A stretch of DNA of 64,000 nucleotides from Magnetospirillum sp. 64-120 (GCA_001898825.1 MKVK01000046.1:231123-295122), one strand, 5' to 3'; counted from the first letter of the stretch, positions 40,803 to 50,596 are shown. Translations and numbers: made by a program. Notes: a model not told the origin generated them from the letters alone.

Positions 40803-42569
40803 ATGGATCTTAAAACGCTCACTTACATCGTCGTCGGCCTGACCTTCGCGCTCTACATCGGCATCGCCCTGTGGACCCGTGCGGCCAGCACCGGCGAATT
40901 CTATGTCGCCGGCGGCGGGGTGCATCCCATCGTCAACGGCATGGCCACCGGCGCCGACTGGATGTCGGCCGCGTCGTTCATTTCCATGGCCGGCCTGATC
41001 GCCTTCTTGGGCTATGGCGGTTCGGTTTACCTGATGGGCTGGACCGGCGGCTACGTGCTGTTGGCCATGCTGCTTGCCCCTTACCTGCGTAAGTACGGCA
41101 AGTTCACCGTCCCCGAGTTCATCGGTGACCGCTACTACTCGAAGACCGCCCGTCTGGTGGCCGTCGTCTGTCTGATCTTCATTTCGTTCACTTATGTGGC
41201 GGGTCAGATGCGTGGTGTCGGCATCGTGTTCTCGCGCTTCATGGAAGTCGAGATCCTGACCGGCCTGATCGTCGGCATGGGCATCGTCTTCGTCTACGCC
41301 GTGTTGGGCGGCATGAAGGGCATCACCTACACCCAGGTGGCCCAGTACATCGTGCTGATCCTGGCCTATACCGTTCCGGCCGTGTTCATCGCCGTGCAGT
41401 TGACCGGCAATCCGCTGCCGCAGCTGGCTTTCGGTTCCAAGCTGTCGGATGGTTCGGGCTACATGCTTGACCGTCTGAACCAGGTGGTGACCGATCTGGG
41501 CTTTGCCGCCTATACCGCCGGCAACAAGTCCACCATCGACGTGTTCGCCATCACCTTCGCCCTGATGGTCGGCACCGCCGGTCTGCCGCACGTGATCGTG
41601 CGCTTCTTCACCGTTCCCAAGGTGCGTGACGCCCGTTCCTCGGCCGGCTGGGCGCTGGTCTTCATCGCTTTGCTGTACACCGTGGCCCCGGCCGTCGGCG
41701 CCATGGCCCGCTACAACCTGACCACCACCGTGCAGACCGGCGTCGTCGGCGCGCCCGATGGCAACCTGTCCTACGAACAGCGTCCGGAATGGATGAAGCG
41801 TTGGGAAACCACCGGTCTTCTGAAGTTCAAGGATCTGAACGGCGACGGCCGCATCCAGTACTATCAGGACAAGAACAAGGCTTTCGCCGAAAAGGCCGCC
41901 AGCTTCGGCTGGAAGGGCAACGAACTGACCGTCGACAACGACATCATGGTGTTGGCCAACCCCGAAATCGCCAAGCTGCCGAACTGGGTCATCGCCCTGG
42001 TCGCCGCCGGCGGTATCGCGGCTGCGCTGTCCACCGCCGCCGGCCTGCTGTTGGTCATCTCGTCCTCCATCTCTCACGATCTGCTGAAGGGGACCCTGAT
42101 GCCGGACATGAGCGAAAAGGCCGAGCTGATGAGCGGTCGTATCGCCGCAGCGTTCGCCATCGCCATCGCCGGTTACCTGGGCTACAACCCCCCGGGCTTC
42201 GTCGCCCAGGTGGTGGCCTTCGCCTTCGGCTTGGCGGCGTCGTCGCTGTTCCCCGTGATCATCATGGGTATCTTCTCGAAGACCGTGAACCGCGAAGGTG
42301 CCATCGCCGGCATGCTGACCGGTCTGATCTTCACCTTTGGCTACATCCTGTACTTCAAGGGCATCTTCATCACTCCCATGGCGGACAACATTCCGGCCAA
42401 CTGGCTGTTCGGCATCTCGCCGGAAGGCATTGGCACCGTGGGCATGGTGTTGAACTTCGTTGTCGCCTTCGCCGTGTCGAAGGTGACGGCGCCGCCGCCG
42501 AAGGAAGTTCAGGAGCTGATCGAGCATATCCGTCTGCCTTATGGCGCCGGCACCGCTCAGAGCCACTGA
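40803..42569 (+). CDS. Sodium:solute symporter, acetate/VC_2705 family
   Basis: Inner-membrane secondary transporter of 588 residues, LeuT-fold SSS family, related to ActP acetate permeases. About 13 membrane helices; the early motif GEFYVAGGGVHPIVNGMATGADWMSAASF is diagnostic. Between two helix groups is a polar loop of about 90 residues (about 310-400) with DLNGDGRI (Asp344, Asn346, Asp348), like an EF-hand loop. The upstream DUF4212 and downstream cNMP-CBS-DUF294 genes form the usual cluster. Acetate or another short carboxylate is the likely substrate. Confidence 0.93.
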   Translation: MDLKTLTYIVVGLTFALYIGIALWTRAASTGEFYVAGGGVHPIVNGMATGADWMSAASFISMAGLIAFLGYGGSVYLMGWTGGYVLLAMLLAPYLRKYGKFTVPEFIGDRYYSKTARLVAVVCLIFISFTYVAGQMRGVGIVFSRFMEVEILTGLIVGMGIVFVYAVLGGMKGITYTQVAQYIVLILAYTVPAVFIAVQLTGNPLPQLAFGSKLSDGSGYMLDRLNQVVTDLGFAAYTAGNKSTIDVFAITFALMVGTAGLPHVIVRFFTVPKVRDARSSAGWALVFIALLYTVAPAVGAMARYNLTTTVQTGVVGAPDGNLSYEQRPEWMKRWETTGLLKFKDLNGDGRIQYYQDKNKAFAEKAASFGWKGNELTVDNDIMVLANPEIAKLPNWVIALVAAGGIAAALSTAAGLLLVISSSISHDLLKGTLMPDMSEKAELMSGRIAAAFAIAIAGYLGYNPPGFVAQVVAFAFGLAASSLFPVIIMGIFSKTVNREGAIAGMLTGLIFTFGYILYFKGIFITPMADNIPANWLFGISPEGIGTVGMVLNFVVAFAVSKVTAPPPKEVQELIEHIRLPYGAGTAQSH

Positions 42570-42589
42570 TCACCTTGTGTTGGGAAGGG

Positions 42590-42620
42590 CCCCGCGGGAA
42601 ACCGCGGGGTCTTTTCTTTG
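42590..42620 (+). terminator. Terminator after the symporter gene
   Basis: CCCCGCGG (42590-42597), GAAA loop, CCGCGGGG (42602-42609) followed by TCTTTTCTTT. It lies 20 bp after the symporter stop and separates it from the regulatory gene 90 bp further on. Confidence 0.92.
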
Positions 42621-42710
42621 GCTGCCGAAGCTGGATCGCCGGGGGTGATCCAGGCATGATAGAGACGCGGAAAAACAACAAAAAACCGCGATCGCCAGGG
42701 GGGAGACGCC

Positions 42711-44567
42711 ATGAGCGCCGAGATACAAGAGGTCCGCGATTTCCTTGCGGCCCATCACCCGTTCGACCTGTTGCCGCAAGCGGTGTTGGGTAACGTCGCC
42801 CGCTCGGTGCAGATCATCTATGCCCGGCGCGGCACTGTGCTGATGAAGCCCGGCGACACGGTGGACACTTTGTACGTGGTGCGCACCGGCGCGGCGGAAA
42901 CCCGTGATCCCGACGGTCATCTGCTGGCGCGGCCCTGCGAAGGCGAGTGTTTCGGCGTGCGCGCCCTGCTGCGCGGCGGCGTCGCCGTCAACCGCATCGA
43001 AGTGATCGAGGACTCGCTACTGTACACCCTGTCGGCGGATTTGTTCCAGCAACTGCGCCAGGATCATTCATCGTTTTCCTATTTCTTCGCCGCCTTCGAT
43101 GGCGGGCGCATCGGCGACGCCATGAAGGTGAACGCCAAGGACGTGGATTTCCTGTCCAAGCAGGTGTCGGAACTGCTGACCCGCGCCCCGGTGACCAGTC
43201 CCCCCGATATCCATATCCGGCAAGCGGCACAGCGTATGCGCGACCAAAGGGTGTCGTGCCTGTTGATCACCGACGAGCAGGGCGGTCTGGCCGGCATCCT
43301 GACCGACCGCGACCTGCGGGGCCGGGTGGTGGCGGAAGGTTTGGACTACGCCACCCCCATCACCCGGGTGATGACCCCCAATCCGCGCTGCGTTCAGGCC
43401 GAGACCCTGGTCTTCGACGCCATGTTGCTGATGTCGCGCCACAACATCCACCACCTGCCGGTACTGAAGGACGGTGCGGTGGCCGGCTGCCTGACCACCT
43501 CGACGGTGGTGGACAGCCAGTCGGCGTCGCCGCTTTACATGGCGAAAAAGGTGCACGGCGCCACCGAGGTGGCGCAGTTGAAGGCGGTGATCAGTCAGGT
43601 GCCGTTGTTGGTGGAAGGTTTGGCCAGCCAAGGGGCGAGCACCCACGGCATCGGCCATGTGGTCAGCGCGCTCACCGACGCGGTGGCGGTGCGGCTGCTG
43701 AATTTGGCCGAGGCCAGGTTCGGCCCGCCGCCGGTCCCTTATGCATGGCTGGCCGCCGGGTCGCAGGCCCGCCAGGAACAGACGGCGGTGTCGGACCAGG
43801 ACAATTGCGTCATTTTGCACGATTCCTATGATCCCGTCGCCCATGGCCCCTATTTCAAGCAGATGATGCAGTTCGTCTCGGACGGGTTGAACGAATGCGG
43901 CTATGTCTATTGCCCCGGCGAGATGATGGCGACCACCGACAAATGGCGTCAGCCGCTGGCGGTGTGGCACGACTATTTCCGCCGTTGGATCGAAGAGCCC
44001 GATCCCAAGGCGTTGATGCTGTCGTCCATCTTCTTCGACCTGCGTCTGATTCATGGCGATGCCGGCCTGTTCGAGGACCTGCACCAGACGGTGCTGGAAA
44101 AGTGCCGCAAGAACCGCATCTTCCAGGCCTATATGGCGACCAACGCCCTGACCCATCGTCCGCCCCTCGGCTTTTTCCGCAATCTGGTGCTGATCAGCGG
44201 CGGCGACCATGACCACACCATGGACCTGAAGCATAACGGCATCGTGCCCATCGTCGACCTGGCCCGCGTCTATGCCCTGGCCGGCGGCGTCAAGGCGGTG
44301 AACACCTTCGAACGCCTGGAGGCGGCGCGAGAAGCCAAGGTGCTGAGCACTGACGGCGCCGACGACCTGCGCGACGCCCTGGAATTCATTTCCATGATCC
44401 GCCTGCGCCATCAGGCGGCGCGGATCAGGGGGGGCATGCATGCCGACAATTATGTCTCGCCCGACGAATTGTCCTCCTTCGACCGTTCGCACCTGAAGGC
44501 GGCCTTTGGGGTGGTCAAGACGCTGCAGGCGGCCTTGGCTTCGGCCTATCAGCTGGGCAGGTTCTGA
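42711..44567 (+). CDS. cNMP-binding / tandem CBS / DUF294 nucleotidyltransferase-like regulator
   Basis: Cytosolic protein of 618 residues: cyclic-nucleotide-binding domain (about 15-135), two CBS domains (about 155-275), DUF294 nucleotidyltransferase-like domain with G350-S351 and Asp362/Asp364 (SDQDN), and a C-terminal DUF294 helical domain. GlnD-like nucleotidyltransferase chemistry is possible, since both Asp of the motif remain. These proteins are found with SSS symporters and are thought to regulate them by nucleotides. The exonuclease gene follows after two bases. Confidence 0.93.
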   Translation: MSAEIQEVRDFLAAHHPFDLLPQAVLGNVARSVQIIYARRGTVLMKPGDTVDTLYVVRTGAAETRDPDGHLLARPCEGECFGVRALLRGGVAVNRIEVIEDSLLYTLSADLFQQLRQDHSSFSYFFAAFDGGRIGDAMKVNAKDVDFLSKQVSELLTRAPVTSPPDIHIRQAAQRMRDQRVSCLLITDEQGGLAGILTDRDLRGRVVAEGLDYATPITRVMTPNPRCVQAETLVFDAMLLMSRHNIHHLPVLKDGAVAGCLTTSTVVDSQSASPLYMAKKVHGATEVAQLKAVISQVPLLVEGLASQGASTHGIGHVVSALTDAVAVRLLNLAEARFGPPPVPYAWLAAGSQARQEQTAVSDQDNCVILHDSYDPVAHGPYFKQMMQFVSDGLNECGYVYCPGEMMATTDKWRQPLAVWHDYFRRWIEEPDPKALMLSSIFFDLRLIHGDAGLFEDLHQTVLEKCRKNRIFQAYMATNALTHRPPLGFFRNLVLISGGDHDHTMDLKHNGIVPIVDLARVYALAGGVKAVNTFERLEAAREAKVLSTDGADDLRDALEFISMIRLRHQAARIRGGMHADNYVSPDELSSFDRSHLKAAFGVVKTLQAALASAYQLGRF

Positions 44568-44569
44568 CC

Positions 44570-45256
44570 ATGCTGGCGAAAATCCTGGGGCCCGACGTCT
44601 CGCGCTGGGTTTTGGGCTGGCGCTCGCCGCCCGGCCCGTTGAAGGATTATTACCGCACCGACACCGCCACCGTGGACACCCCCTACAATCGGGTCGAGAT
44701 GCTGGCGGTGGACATCGAAACCACTGGCCTGGACGCGGAAAAGGACGAGATCGTCAGCATCGGTTTCGTCCCCGTCATCAAGGGGCGCATCGTGTTGGCC
44801 CAGGCCCAGCACCATCTGGTTCGGCCCGATTGCCAGGTGGGGGACCAAGCCGCCAAGGTGCATCGCCTGCTGGACGACCAATTGCAGTCGGCCGCGCCCA
44901 TTGCGGAAATCCTGCCGCTGTTCCTTGCGGCGTTGCGGGGGCGTTTCGGGGTGGCGCACCACGCTTTGGTGGAACGCGGCTTTCTGTCGCGGGCCTGTCA
45001 AAAGTTGTGGGGGCAGAAGCTGGAAGTGCCGTTTCTCGATACCTTGGCCTTGGAACACCGGCTGATGACACGGCGCAATCAAAGCATCGGCGACGGCGCC
45101 TTGAAGCTGGCCGCTTGCCGGGAACGCTATGGTCTGCCACGGTTGCGCGTCCACGACGCGCTGTCGGACGCCTTGGGCTGCGCCGAACTGCTGTTGGCCC
45201 AGGCCGCCCATTGCAGCGGCAAGAAGCCCGCCGCCATGCGGGATTTGCTTGAATAG
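44570..45256 (+). CDS. DEDDh-family 3'-5' exonuclease
   Basis: RNase T/DnaQ-like exonuclease of 228 residues. ExoI is AVDIETTGLD with Asp48 and Glu50; the C-terminal motif VHDALSDA gives His195 and Asp200. HHALVERGFL is the middle motif. Close to the polymerase-epsilon-subunit-like proteins that accompany cNMP-CBS-DUF294 genes. It starts two bases after the DUF294 stop. Substrate (DNA, RNA or nucleotides) unknown. Confidence 0.92.
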   Translation: MLAKILGPDVSRWVLGWRSPPGPLKDYYRTDTATVDTPYNRVEMLAVDIETTGLDAEKDEIVSIGFVPVIKGRIVLAQAQHHLVRPDCQVGDQAAKVHRLLDDQLQSAAPIAEILPLFLAALRGRFGVAHHALVERGFLSRACQKLWGQKLEVPFLDTLALEHRLMTRRNQSIGDGALKLAACRERYGLPRLRVHDALSDALGCAELLLAQAAHCSGKKPAAMRDLLE

Positions 45257-45285
45257 AACAAGAATACAACGGAAAGGACGGTTTC

Positions 45286-45795
45286 ATGGCTTTCGAATTG
45301 GTGATCGTGATTTGTGTCGGCCTTGCCGCGGCGGGTATCCTGATGGCGGTCACCCGTCCTTTCGGGTTGAAGCTGGGCAAGACGGTGGCCCCTGCAGTGG
45401 CGGCCCTGGCCATGGTCACCTATCAGGTGTGGAGCCGTTATACCTGGGACGACCGCATCGCCGCCGCCCTGGGGCCGCAGGAAGTGGTGCTGGCCAGCAT
45501 TCCCAAGCAAAGTCCGTTCGATCCGTGGAGCTATGTGGTGCCCATGGTCGGCGCCATGGTGGTGCTGGACAAGGGTTCGGTGCTGACCAATCCCGACCAT
45601 CCCGAGTTGCGGGTGGTGACCACCCGTCTTTATGAACAAAGCCAGGAAACCCTGGTGCTGAACCAGTTCATCGATTGCCAGGGCAAACGCCGGGCGCTGG
45701 TGTCGTCGGCCGGGGCCGACGGCGTGCCGCCCCGTGACGCCTGGATCGCCGACGGCGAGCCGGCGGCGCTGTTCGCCCAGGTGTGCGGCAAGTGA
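45286..45795 (+). CDS. Conserved hypothetical membrane-anchored protein
   Basis: Protein of 169 residues that I do not recognise. An N-terminal membrane helix (LVIVICVGLAAAGILMAV) is followed by a second weakly apolar segment near 34-45 and a soluble domain with two Cys (FIDCQGKRR and QVCGK). It follows the exonuclease by 29 bp, with GGAAAGGA before the ATG, and may be in its operon. No function is proposed. Confidence 0.7.
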   Translation: MAFELVIVICVGLAAAGILMAVTRPFGLKLGKTVAPAVAALAMVTYQVWSRYTWDDRIAAALGPQEVVLASIPKQSPFDPWSYVVPMVGAMVVLDKGSVLTNPDHPELRVVTTRLYEQSQETLVLNQFIDCQGKRRALVSSAGADGVPPRDAWIADGEPAALFAQVCGK

Positions 45796-45807
45796 CTTGA
45801 CGGAAGG

Positions 45808-45840
45808 CAAGGTTGGGGCGGGGCGCCGCCCCTAATCTTG
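45808..45840 (+). terminator. Hairpin after the hypothetical gene
   Basis: GGGGCGG (45815-45821) pairs with CCGCCCC (45826-45832), loop GGCG, and flanking CAAG/CTTG extends the stem with one bulge. No T-run follows. It could slow or end transcription from the symporter cluster. Confidence 0.4.
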
Positions 45841-45845
45841 CTGCC

Positions 45846-46076
45846 ATGAGCAAGCTTTTGATCGTCACCGGAAGCGCCGTCATGGCCGTGTCCGCCCTGG
45901 CCGCCCTGGCGGCCATCATCACCGGGACCAGCCAGTGGCTGGGACTGATGGCGCCGTTTTCACCCCATTTGCCGCCGCAGAGCCTGGTGGTGGGCGGATT
46001 GTTCCTGGGTGTGCCGATCATCGCCAGTGGCTGGGCGATGATCTGGTTCGGCGGCTGGATGCGAAATCACCGCTGA
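45846..46076 (+). CDS. Small two-helix membrane protein
   Basis: Protein of 76 residues with two hydrophobic segments, LLIVTGSAVMAVSALAALAAI and SLVVGGLFLGVPIIASGWAMI, and a basic C-terminus. Unknown family. Its last ten bases overlap the 3' end of the convergent binding-protein gene. ATG 45846 is chosen because the upstream extension crosses a hairpin. Coding status is likely but not certain. Confidence 0.55.
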   Translation: MSKLLIVTGSAVMAVSALAALAAIITGTSQWLGLMAPFSPHLPPQSLVVGGLFLGVPIIASGWAMIWFGGWMRNHR

Positions 46077-47773
46077 GCGGCGATCCCCGCGCTGGAACTC
46101 CAATCGGTCACCCACAGGGACGACGGCGCGTCGTGGCCGGTGGGGCGCAGCCCCTTCAGCCAGTTGGGGGTGATGAAGGCGGCGGTGGTGAAGAACAGCG
46201 GCAGGGCCGGCAGGTCTTCGGCGTAAAGTTCCTGCAGTTGGTGCCACAATTCCACCCGCTTGGCCGGGTCGAGTTCCGCATCCAGCGCGTCGATCAGCGC
46301 GTCCATCTTGGGATTGGCATAGCCGGTGAAGTTCTGGCCGGAAAAATTGTTCTCGGGCTTGGGGATGAAGGCCGAATGCAGGGTGCTGCGCGGCACCTGG
46401 CCCGGTGTGCCGAACCACGAATACAGCACCATGCCGGTAAAGGTCCGCTTGGTCACCTTGTCGGCGAAGAACGACCGCGACACCTCGGTGAAGGGGCGGA
46501 TCTCGACGCCGATCTGGCGCAGTTGCGCCTGGATCACCTGTTGGACCAATTCGCGGGAATGGTTGCCGGCGGTGGTTCCCAGTTCGATGACCAGGGCCTG
46601 CCCGGCGGCGTTGCGGCGCGGTCCCGGCCCCATCTGCTTCCAGCCGGCTTCGTCCAACAGGGCGGCGGCGCGGCGCGGGTCATAGGAATAATGCCGGGCC
46701 GCGGTGGTGTAGACCGGTTCCAGCGCCGAGATGTTGCTGTCGGCCAGCGGCAGCTTGCCCCCGAACATCTCGCGGCTGATGGCGCGGCGGTCGATGCCCA
46801 TCAGGATGGCGCGGCGGACGCGGGGGTCGGACAGCGCCGGATGGGCGGGGTTGACGTCCAGATGTTCATAGACCAGGCCGGGCTTGAACTCGGCCTTCAT
46901 CTCGGGCGGCAAGCGGTTGGCCAGCGATACCGCCTGGTCCAGCGGCAGCCCCATCTCGCCGGCGATCATGTGGATCTGCCCCGACAGCAACGCCGCCTGA
47001 AGCGCCGATGTGTTCTCGATGGTCTTCAGCACGATGCGGCCGAAGGCCGGGGCCTTGCCGGCCCAATGGGGATTGGGTTCCAGCGTCACATGGCTGCCGG
47101 TCGCCACCTCCGTCACCCGGTAAGGGCCGTCATAGAGGCCCGGATTGGTGGGCTGGGCCATGTACAGGCTGCGCTTGCGGTACTCGGCCGGCTCGGCGAA
47201 GGCGGCTTTTTCAATGTGGGCGGGCAGCACCCGGAAGTCGGTCAGCACGTTGTAGCTGCCGCTGGCTTTGGCCAGATGGATGGTGAAGGTCTTCTTGTCG
47301 GGGGCCGCGTCGATCTTGGTGATGGCGCGATAGATGCCGGCATTGGCGACGCCGCTTTGCGAGTGCTTGCCCACCCCCCAGCTGAACAGCACGTCGTCGG
47401 TGGTCACCGGCTGGCCGTCGGCCCAACTGGCCGAGGGCTCGATGGTGAAGGTCACCGCCATGCCGCCGCTGGCTTCCGGCTTGGCCAGACCGTTTTCAAT
47501 CGTGGGAAGCTTGGTGCACAGCATGCAGACCAGCTTCCAATCGGCGTCATAGGCGGTGATGGGGCGATGGACGAAGCCCAGGGCATAGGCCTTGACGATC
47601 ATGGATTCGATGCTGGGGTGCAGCACGGTGGGGAATTGCGACAGGCCGATGATCAGGTCGGGGCGTGGCGGGGATGAGGGGGGCGCCGCGGGCGCGTTCT
47701 GAGCAAGCGCGGCCACGGGCAGGCAGAACAAGGCCGCCGCCATCATGTCGCGTAATCGAGACCAGCCCCGCAT
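46067..47773 (-). CDS. ABC transporter substrate-binding protein, peptide/nickel type (SBP_bac_5)
   Basis: Periplasmic binding protein of 568 residues, DppA/OppA family. Signal peptide about 1-24 (AALAQN). Typical segments: FTIEPSASWADGQPVTTDDVLFSW, a GPYRV motif and DPRVRRAILMGIDR. No permease or ATPase genes adjoin, so it is an orphan or works with a distant transporter. ATG 47773 was chosen over one 123 bases upstream because the signal peptide begins there. Confidence 0.9.
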   Translation of the reverse strand: MRGWSRLRDMMAAALFCLPVAALAQNAPAAPPSSPPRPDLIIGLSQFPTVLHPSIESMIVKAYALGFVHRPITAYDADWKLVCMLCTKLPTIENGLAKPEASGGMAVTFTIEPSASWADGQPVTTDDVLFSWGVGKHSQSGVANAGIYRAITKIDAAPDKKTFTIHLAKASGSYNVLTDFRVLPAHIEKAAFAEPAEYRKRSLYMAQPTNPGLYDGPYRVTEVATGSHVTLEPNPHWAGKAPAFGRIVLKTIENTSALQAALLSGQIHMIAGEMGLPLDQAVSLANRLPPEMKAEFKPGLVYEHLDVNPAHPALSDPRVRRAILMGIDRRAISREMFGGKLPLADSNISALEPVYTTAARHYSYDPRRAAALLDEAGWKQMGPGPRRNAAGQALVIELGTTAGNHSRELVQQVIQAQLRQIGVEIRPFTEVSRSFFADKVTKRTFTGMVLYSWFGTPGQVPRSTLHSAFIPKPENNFSGQNFTGYANPKMDALIDALDAELDPAKRVELWHQLQELYAEDLPALPLFFTTAAFITPNWLKGLRPTGHDAPSSLWVTDWSSSAGIAAQR

Positions 47774-48075
47774 ATCAGGTAAAACCCTTACGACCAGTGG
47801 TGAATTGTGTGGTGATGACTTTGAATAACACGTTGGATTGTTCAAGTCATTGCCGACGATGTTTGTCAAAATAGTATCAACCGTTGTCATTTCCATGACA
47901 TTCGCTGCTTACGAACACAGGTTTTATGACCTTGGGCTGTGCTTGTCTGTGCGCATCTTCGCCGGGGGTGCCCGTGGATTCCCGCGTTGAATTTAAAGTC
48001 ACTTCGGTGTAAACACCCCCCTTCGGCGTGGCACCCCTGGAGGCCGCGCCTTTACGCGTTATTGGAGAAAACGAT
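47774..48075. other. Divergent gap between the binding-protein gene and rplY
   Basis: This 302-bp AT-richer stretch holds promoters for both divergent genes. A TGTCAA near 47873-47878 reads TTGACA on the minus strand and may be part of the leftward promoter, but no matching -10 was found. No gene is supported. Confidence 0.45.
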
Positions 48076-48681
48076 ATGACTACGATCAGCGCCATCGTCG
48101 CCGAGCTGCGCGACCGGGCCGGAAAGGGGGCCGCCCGAGCCACTCGCCGTGAGGGTTTGGTTCCGGGTGTGATTTACGGCGGCAAGCAGGACCCCATCTG
48201 CATCGCCATCGATCCCCGCGTGATTTGGGCCGAATTGCACAAGCCGGGCTTCAAGACCCGCTTGTTCGACGTCGACCTGGGGTCGGGCGGCAAGCATCGC
48301 TGCCTGGCTCGTGACGTTCAGTTCCACCCGGTCACCGACCAGCCCCAGCACATCGACCTGATGCGCGTGTCGGCCGACGCCGTCGTGCACGTCAAGGTGC
48401 CGGTGCATGTCGTCAACGCCGACAAGGCCCCGGGCATCAAGGCCGGCGGCGTCGTCTCGTTGGAAATGCACGAAGTGGAAGTCACCTGCGCCCCCGACCT
48501 GATCCCCGGCGAGATCGTCATCGATCTGACCGGCAAGGACGTGGGCTTCGCGGTGCATGTGGACGAGCTGGGCCTGCCGGCCGGCGTCACTCCCTACCAC
48601 GTTGGCGCCAAGGCCGCCGTGCTGACCATCGTCCCGCCGACCGTCAAGGGCGGCGAGGCCGAAGCTTCGGCCGAAGCGTAA
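48076..48681 (+). CDS. rplY: 50S ribosomal protein L25/general stress protein Ctc
   Basis: 5S-rRNA-binding protein of 201 residues, the long Ctc form with an L25 N-terminal domain (to about 95) and a C-terminal beta domain. The N-terminus has RDRAGKGAARATRREGLVPGVIYGG and later FHPVTDQPQHIDLMRV. GGAGAAAACGAT precedes the ATG. It is followed by pth, as in many proteobacteria. Confidence 0.97.
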   Translation: MTTISAIVAELRDRAGKGAARATRREGLVPGVIYGGKQDPICIAIDPRVIWAELHKPGFKTRLFDVDLGSGGKHRCLARDVQFHPVTDQPQHIDLMRVSADAVVHVKVPVHVVNADKAPGIKAGGVVSLEMHEVEVTCAPDLIPGEIVIDLTGKDVGFAVHVDELGLPAGVTPYHVGAKAAVLTIVPPTVKGGEAEASAEA

Positions 48682-48693
48682 AGGTCCGGTGGC

Positions 48694-49398
48694 ATGATTC
48701 TGGTGGTTGGGCTGGGCAATCCCGGGCCCGAATATTCCCAGAACCGCCACAATATCGGGTTCATGGCGGCGGACGAGATCGTCCGCCGCCATTCCTTTGG
48801 CCCCTGGCGTTCCAAGTTCCAGGGAGACTATGCCGAAGGCACCATCGACGGCACCAAGGTGCTGGTGTTGAAGCCGATGACTTATATGAACCTGTCGGGC
48901 CAGTCGGTGGCCCAACTGGCCAAGTTCCTGAAAATCCCCGTCGAAGACGTCATCGTCGTCCATGACGAGCTGGACGTGGCGCCGGGCCGCGTCAAGGTCA
49001 AGCGCGGCGGCGGGGCTGGCGGCCATAATGGCTTGAAAAGCATCGATTCCCATCTCGGCGCCAATTATCGTCGGGTGCGGCTTGGCATCGGTCACCCCGG
49101 TGACAAGGACCGCGTCGCCGGTTATGTTCTGCACGATTTCGCCAAGTCGGAAACCTGGCTGGCGCCGCTGATCGACGCGGTGGCCCAGGCTTTCCCCAAG
49201 CTTTTGGCCGGTGACGACGCCGGCTTCATGAACCGGGTGGCGGTGCTGACCGCGCCGCCCAAGCCCAAGAAGGACAAACCGGCGGAACCGGTGGCCGGCA
49301 AGGCCATGGCTTCCGCCCCCGCAATGCCTGCCGTCGCCACGCCCCAGGGAAGCCTGGCCGAGGCGCTGAAGGCGGCACTCGAACGCAAGAAGGATTAA
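48694..49398 (+). CDS. pth: Peptidyl-tRNA hydrolase
   Basis: Recycles peptidyl-tRNA dropped from ribosomes. The 234-residue protein has the Pth signature [18 protein letters not shown] with the catalytic His19, [10 protein letters not shown] and HDELD, and [13 protein letters not shown] tail of about 45 residues, Pro/Ala/Lys-rich, extends past the usual end. It starts 12 bp after rplY and precedes ychF by four bases, forming rplY-pth-ychF. Confidence 0.97.
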   Translation: MILVVGLGNPGPEYSQNRHNIGFMAADEIVRRHSFGPWRSKFQGDYAEGTIDGTKVLVLKPMTYMNLSGQSVAQLAKFLKIPVEDVIVVHDELDVAPGRVKVKRGGGAGGHNGLKSIDSHLGANYRRVRLGIGHPGDKDRVAGYVLHDFAKSETWLAPLIDAVAQAFPKLLAGDDAGFMNRVAVLTAPPKPKKDKPAEPVAGKAMASAPAMPAVATPQGSLAEALKAALERKKD

Positions 49399-49402
49399 GG
49401 TC

Positions 49403-50506
49403 ATGGGTTTCAATTGCGGCATCGTCGGCCTGCCCAACGTGGGCAAGAGCACGCTTTTCAATGCGCTGACCCAGACCGCCGCCGCCCAGGCGGCCAATTA
49501 TCCGTTCTGCACCATCGAGCCCAATGTGGGCCGGGTGGCGGTGCCCGATCCGCGCCTGGACAAGCTGGTGGTCATCGGCAAAAGCCAAAAGGAAATCCCC
49601 ACCCAGCTGGAATTCGTCGACATCGCCGGTCTGGTGCGTGGCGCATCCAAGGGGGAAGGCCTGGGTAACCAGTTCCTGGCCAACATCCGTGAAGTGGACG
49701 CCATCGTCCATGTGCTGCGCTGCTTCGTCGACGACGACATCAAGCATGTGGAAGATTCGGTGGATCCGGTGCGCGACGCCGACATCATCGAAACCGAACT
49801 GATGCTGGCCGACCTGGACAGCCTGGAACGCCGCATCGTCCCCTTGGAGAAAAAGGCCAAGGGCGGCGACAAGGAAGCCAAGGCCCAAGTGGACGTCATG
49901 ACCCCGCTGTTGGCGGCTTTGCGCGACGGCAAGCCGGCGCGCACGGTCACGTTCGACAGCGAAGACGAGATCCGCATGGCCAAGCAGCTGGGGCTGCTGA
50001 CCATCAAGCCGGTGGTCTATGCCTGCAACGTCGAGGAAGAATCCGCTGCCACCGGCAACGAATTGTCCAAGCGCGTCTTCGACATGGCGGCCAAGGAAGG
50101 CAATTCGGCGGTGGTCATCTCGGCCGCCATCGAGGCCGAGGTGGCGCAATTGGCGTCGGATGAAGAAAAGCAGGAATTCCTGGAAAGCCTGGGCCTGGAG
50201 GAAACCGGCCTGGCCCGCGTCATCCGCGCCGGCTATGACCTGCTGCATCTGATCACCTTCTTCACCGTCGGTCCCAAGGAAGCCCGTGCCTGGACCGTGC
50301 AGAAGGGGTCCAAGGCCCCACAGGCGGCCGGCGTCATCCACACCGATTTCGAAAAAGGCTTCATCCGCGCCGAAACCATCGCCTATGACGATTTCATCGC
50401 CCTGGGTGGTGAAGCGGGGGCCAAGGAAGCCGGCAAGATGCGCCTGGAAGGAAAAGAATACGTGGTCCAAGACGGCGACATCTTCCACTTCCGATTCAAT
50501 GTGTAG
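49403..50506 (+). CDS. ychF: Ribosome-binding ATPase YchF
   Basis: Obg-related P-loop ATPase of 367 residues. The Walker A is GLPNVGKST (9-17), switch region [17 protein letters not shown] and the specificity motif NVEE that favours ATP. The C-terminal TGS domain has [13 protein letters not shown] and ends with FHFRFNV. Third gene of rplY-pth-ychF, followed by a strong hairpin terminator. Confidence 0.97.
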   Translation: MGFNCGIVGLPNVGKSTLFNALTQTAAAQAANYPFCTIEPNVGRVAVPDPRLDKLVVIGKSQKEIPTQLEFVDIAGLVRGASKGEGLGNQFLANIREVDAIVHVLRCFVDDDIKHVEDSVDPVRDADIIETELMLADLDSLERRIVPLEKKAKGGDKEAKAQVDVMTPLLAALRDGKPARTVTFDSEDEIRMAKQLGLLTIKPVVYACNVEEESAATGNELSKRVFDMAAKEGNSAVVISAAIEAEVAQLASDEEKQEFLESLGLEETGLARVIRAGYDLLHLITFFTVGPKEARAWTVQKGSKAPQAAGVIHTDFEKGFIRAETIAYDDFIALGGEAGAKEAGKMRLEGKEYVVQDGDIFHFRFNV

Positions 50507-50539
50507 TTTTCAGAAGAAAACTTACATACCTCTTTCAAG

Positions 50540-50583
50540 AAACAAGGTTAACGGATAGCCTTTGTCCGTTAACCTTGTTTTCT
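50540..50583 (+). terminator. Terminator after ychF (16-bp stem)
   Basis: AAACAAGGTTAACGGA (50540-50555) pairs fully with TCCGTTAACCTTGTTT (50565-50580), 9-base loop, followed by a T. The A- and T-rich ends make it bidirectional. It separates ychF from the exported small protein gene. Confidence 0.9.
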
Positions 50584-50596
50584 GGGGGAGAGGAAA

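Noticed and set aside
40410-42566. Open frame of over 700 codons antisense to the symporter.
   Set aside because: Asp/Gly/His-rich and without domain resemblance; the plus-strand symporter is clear.
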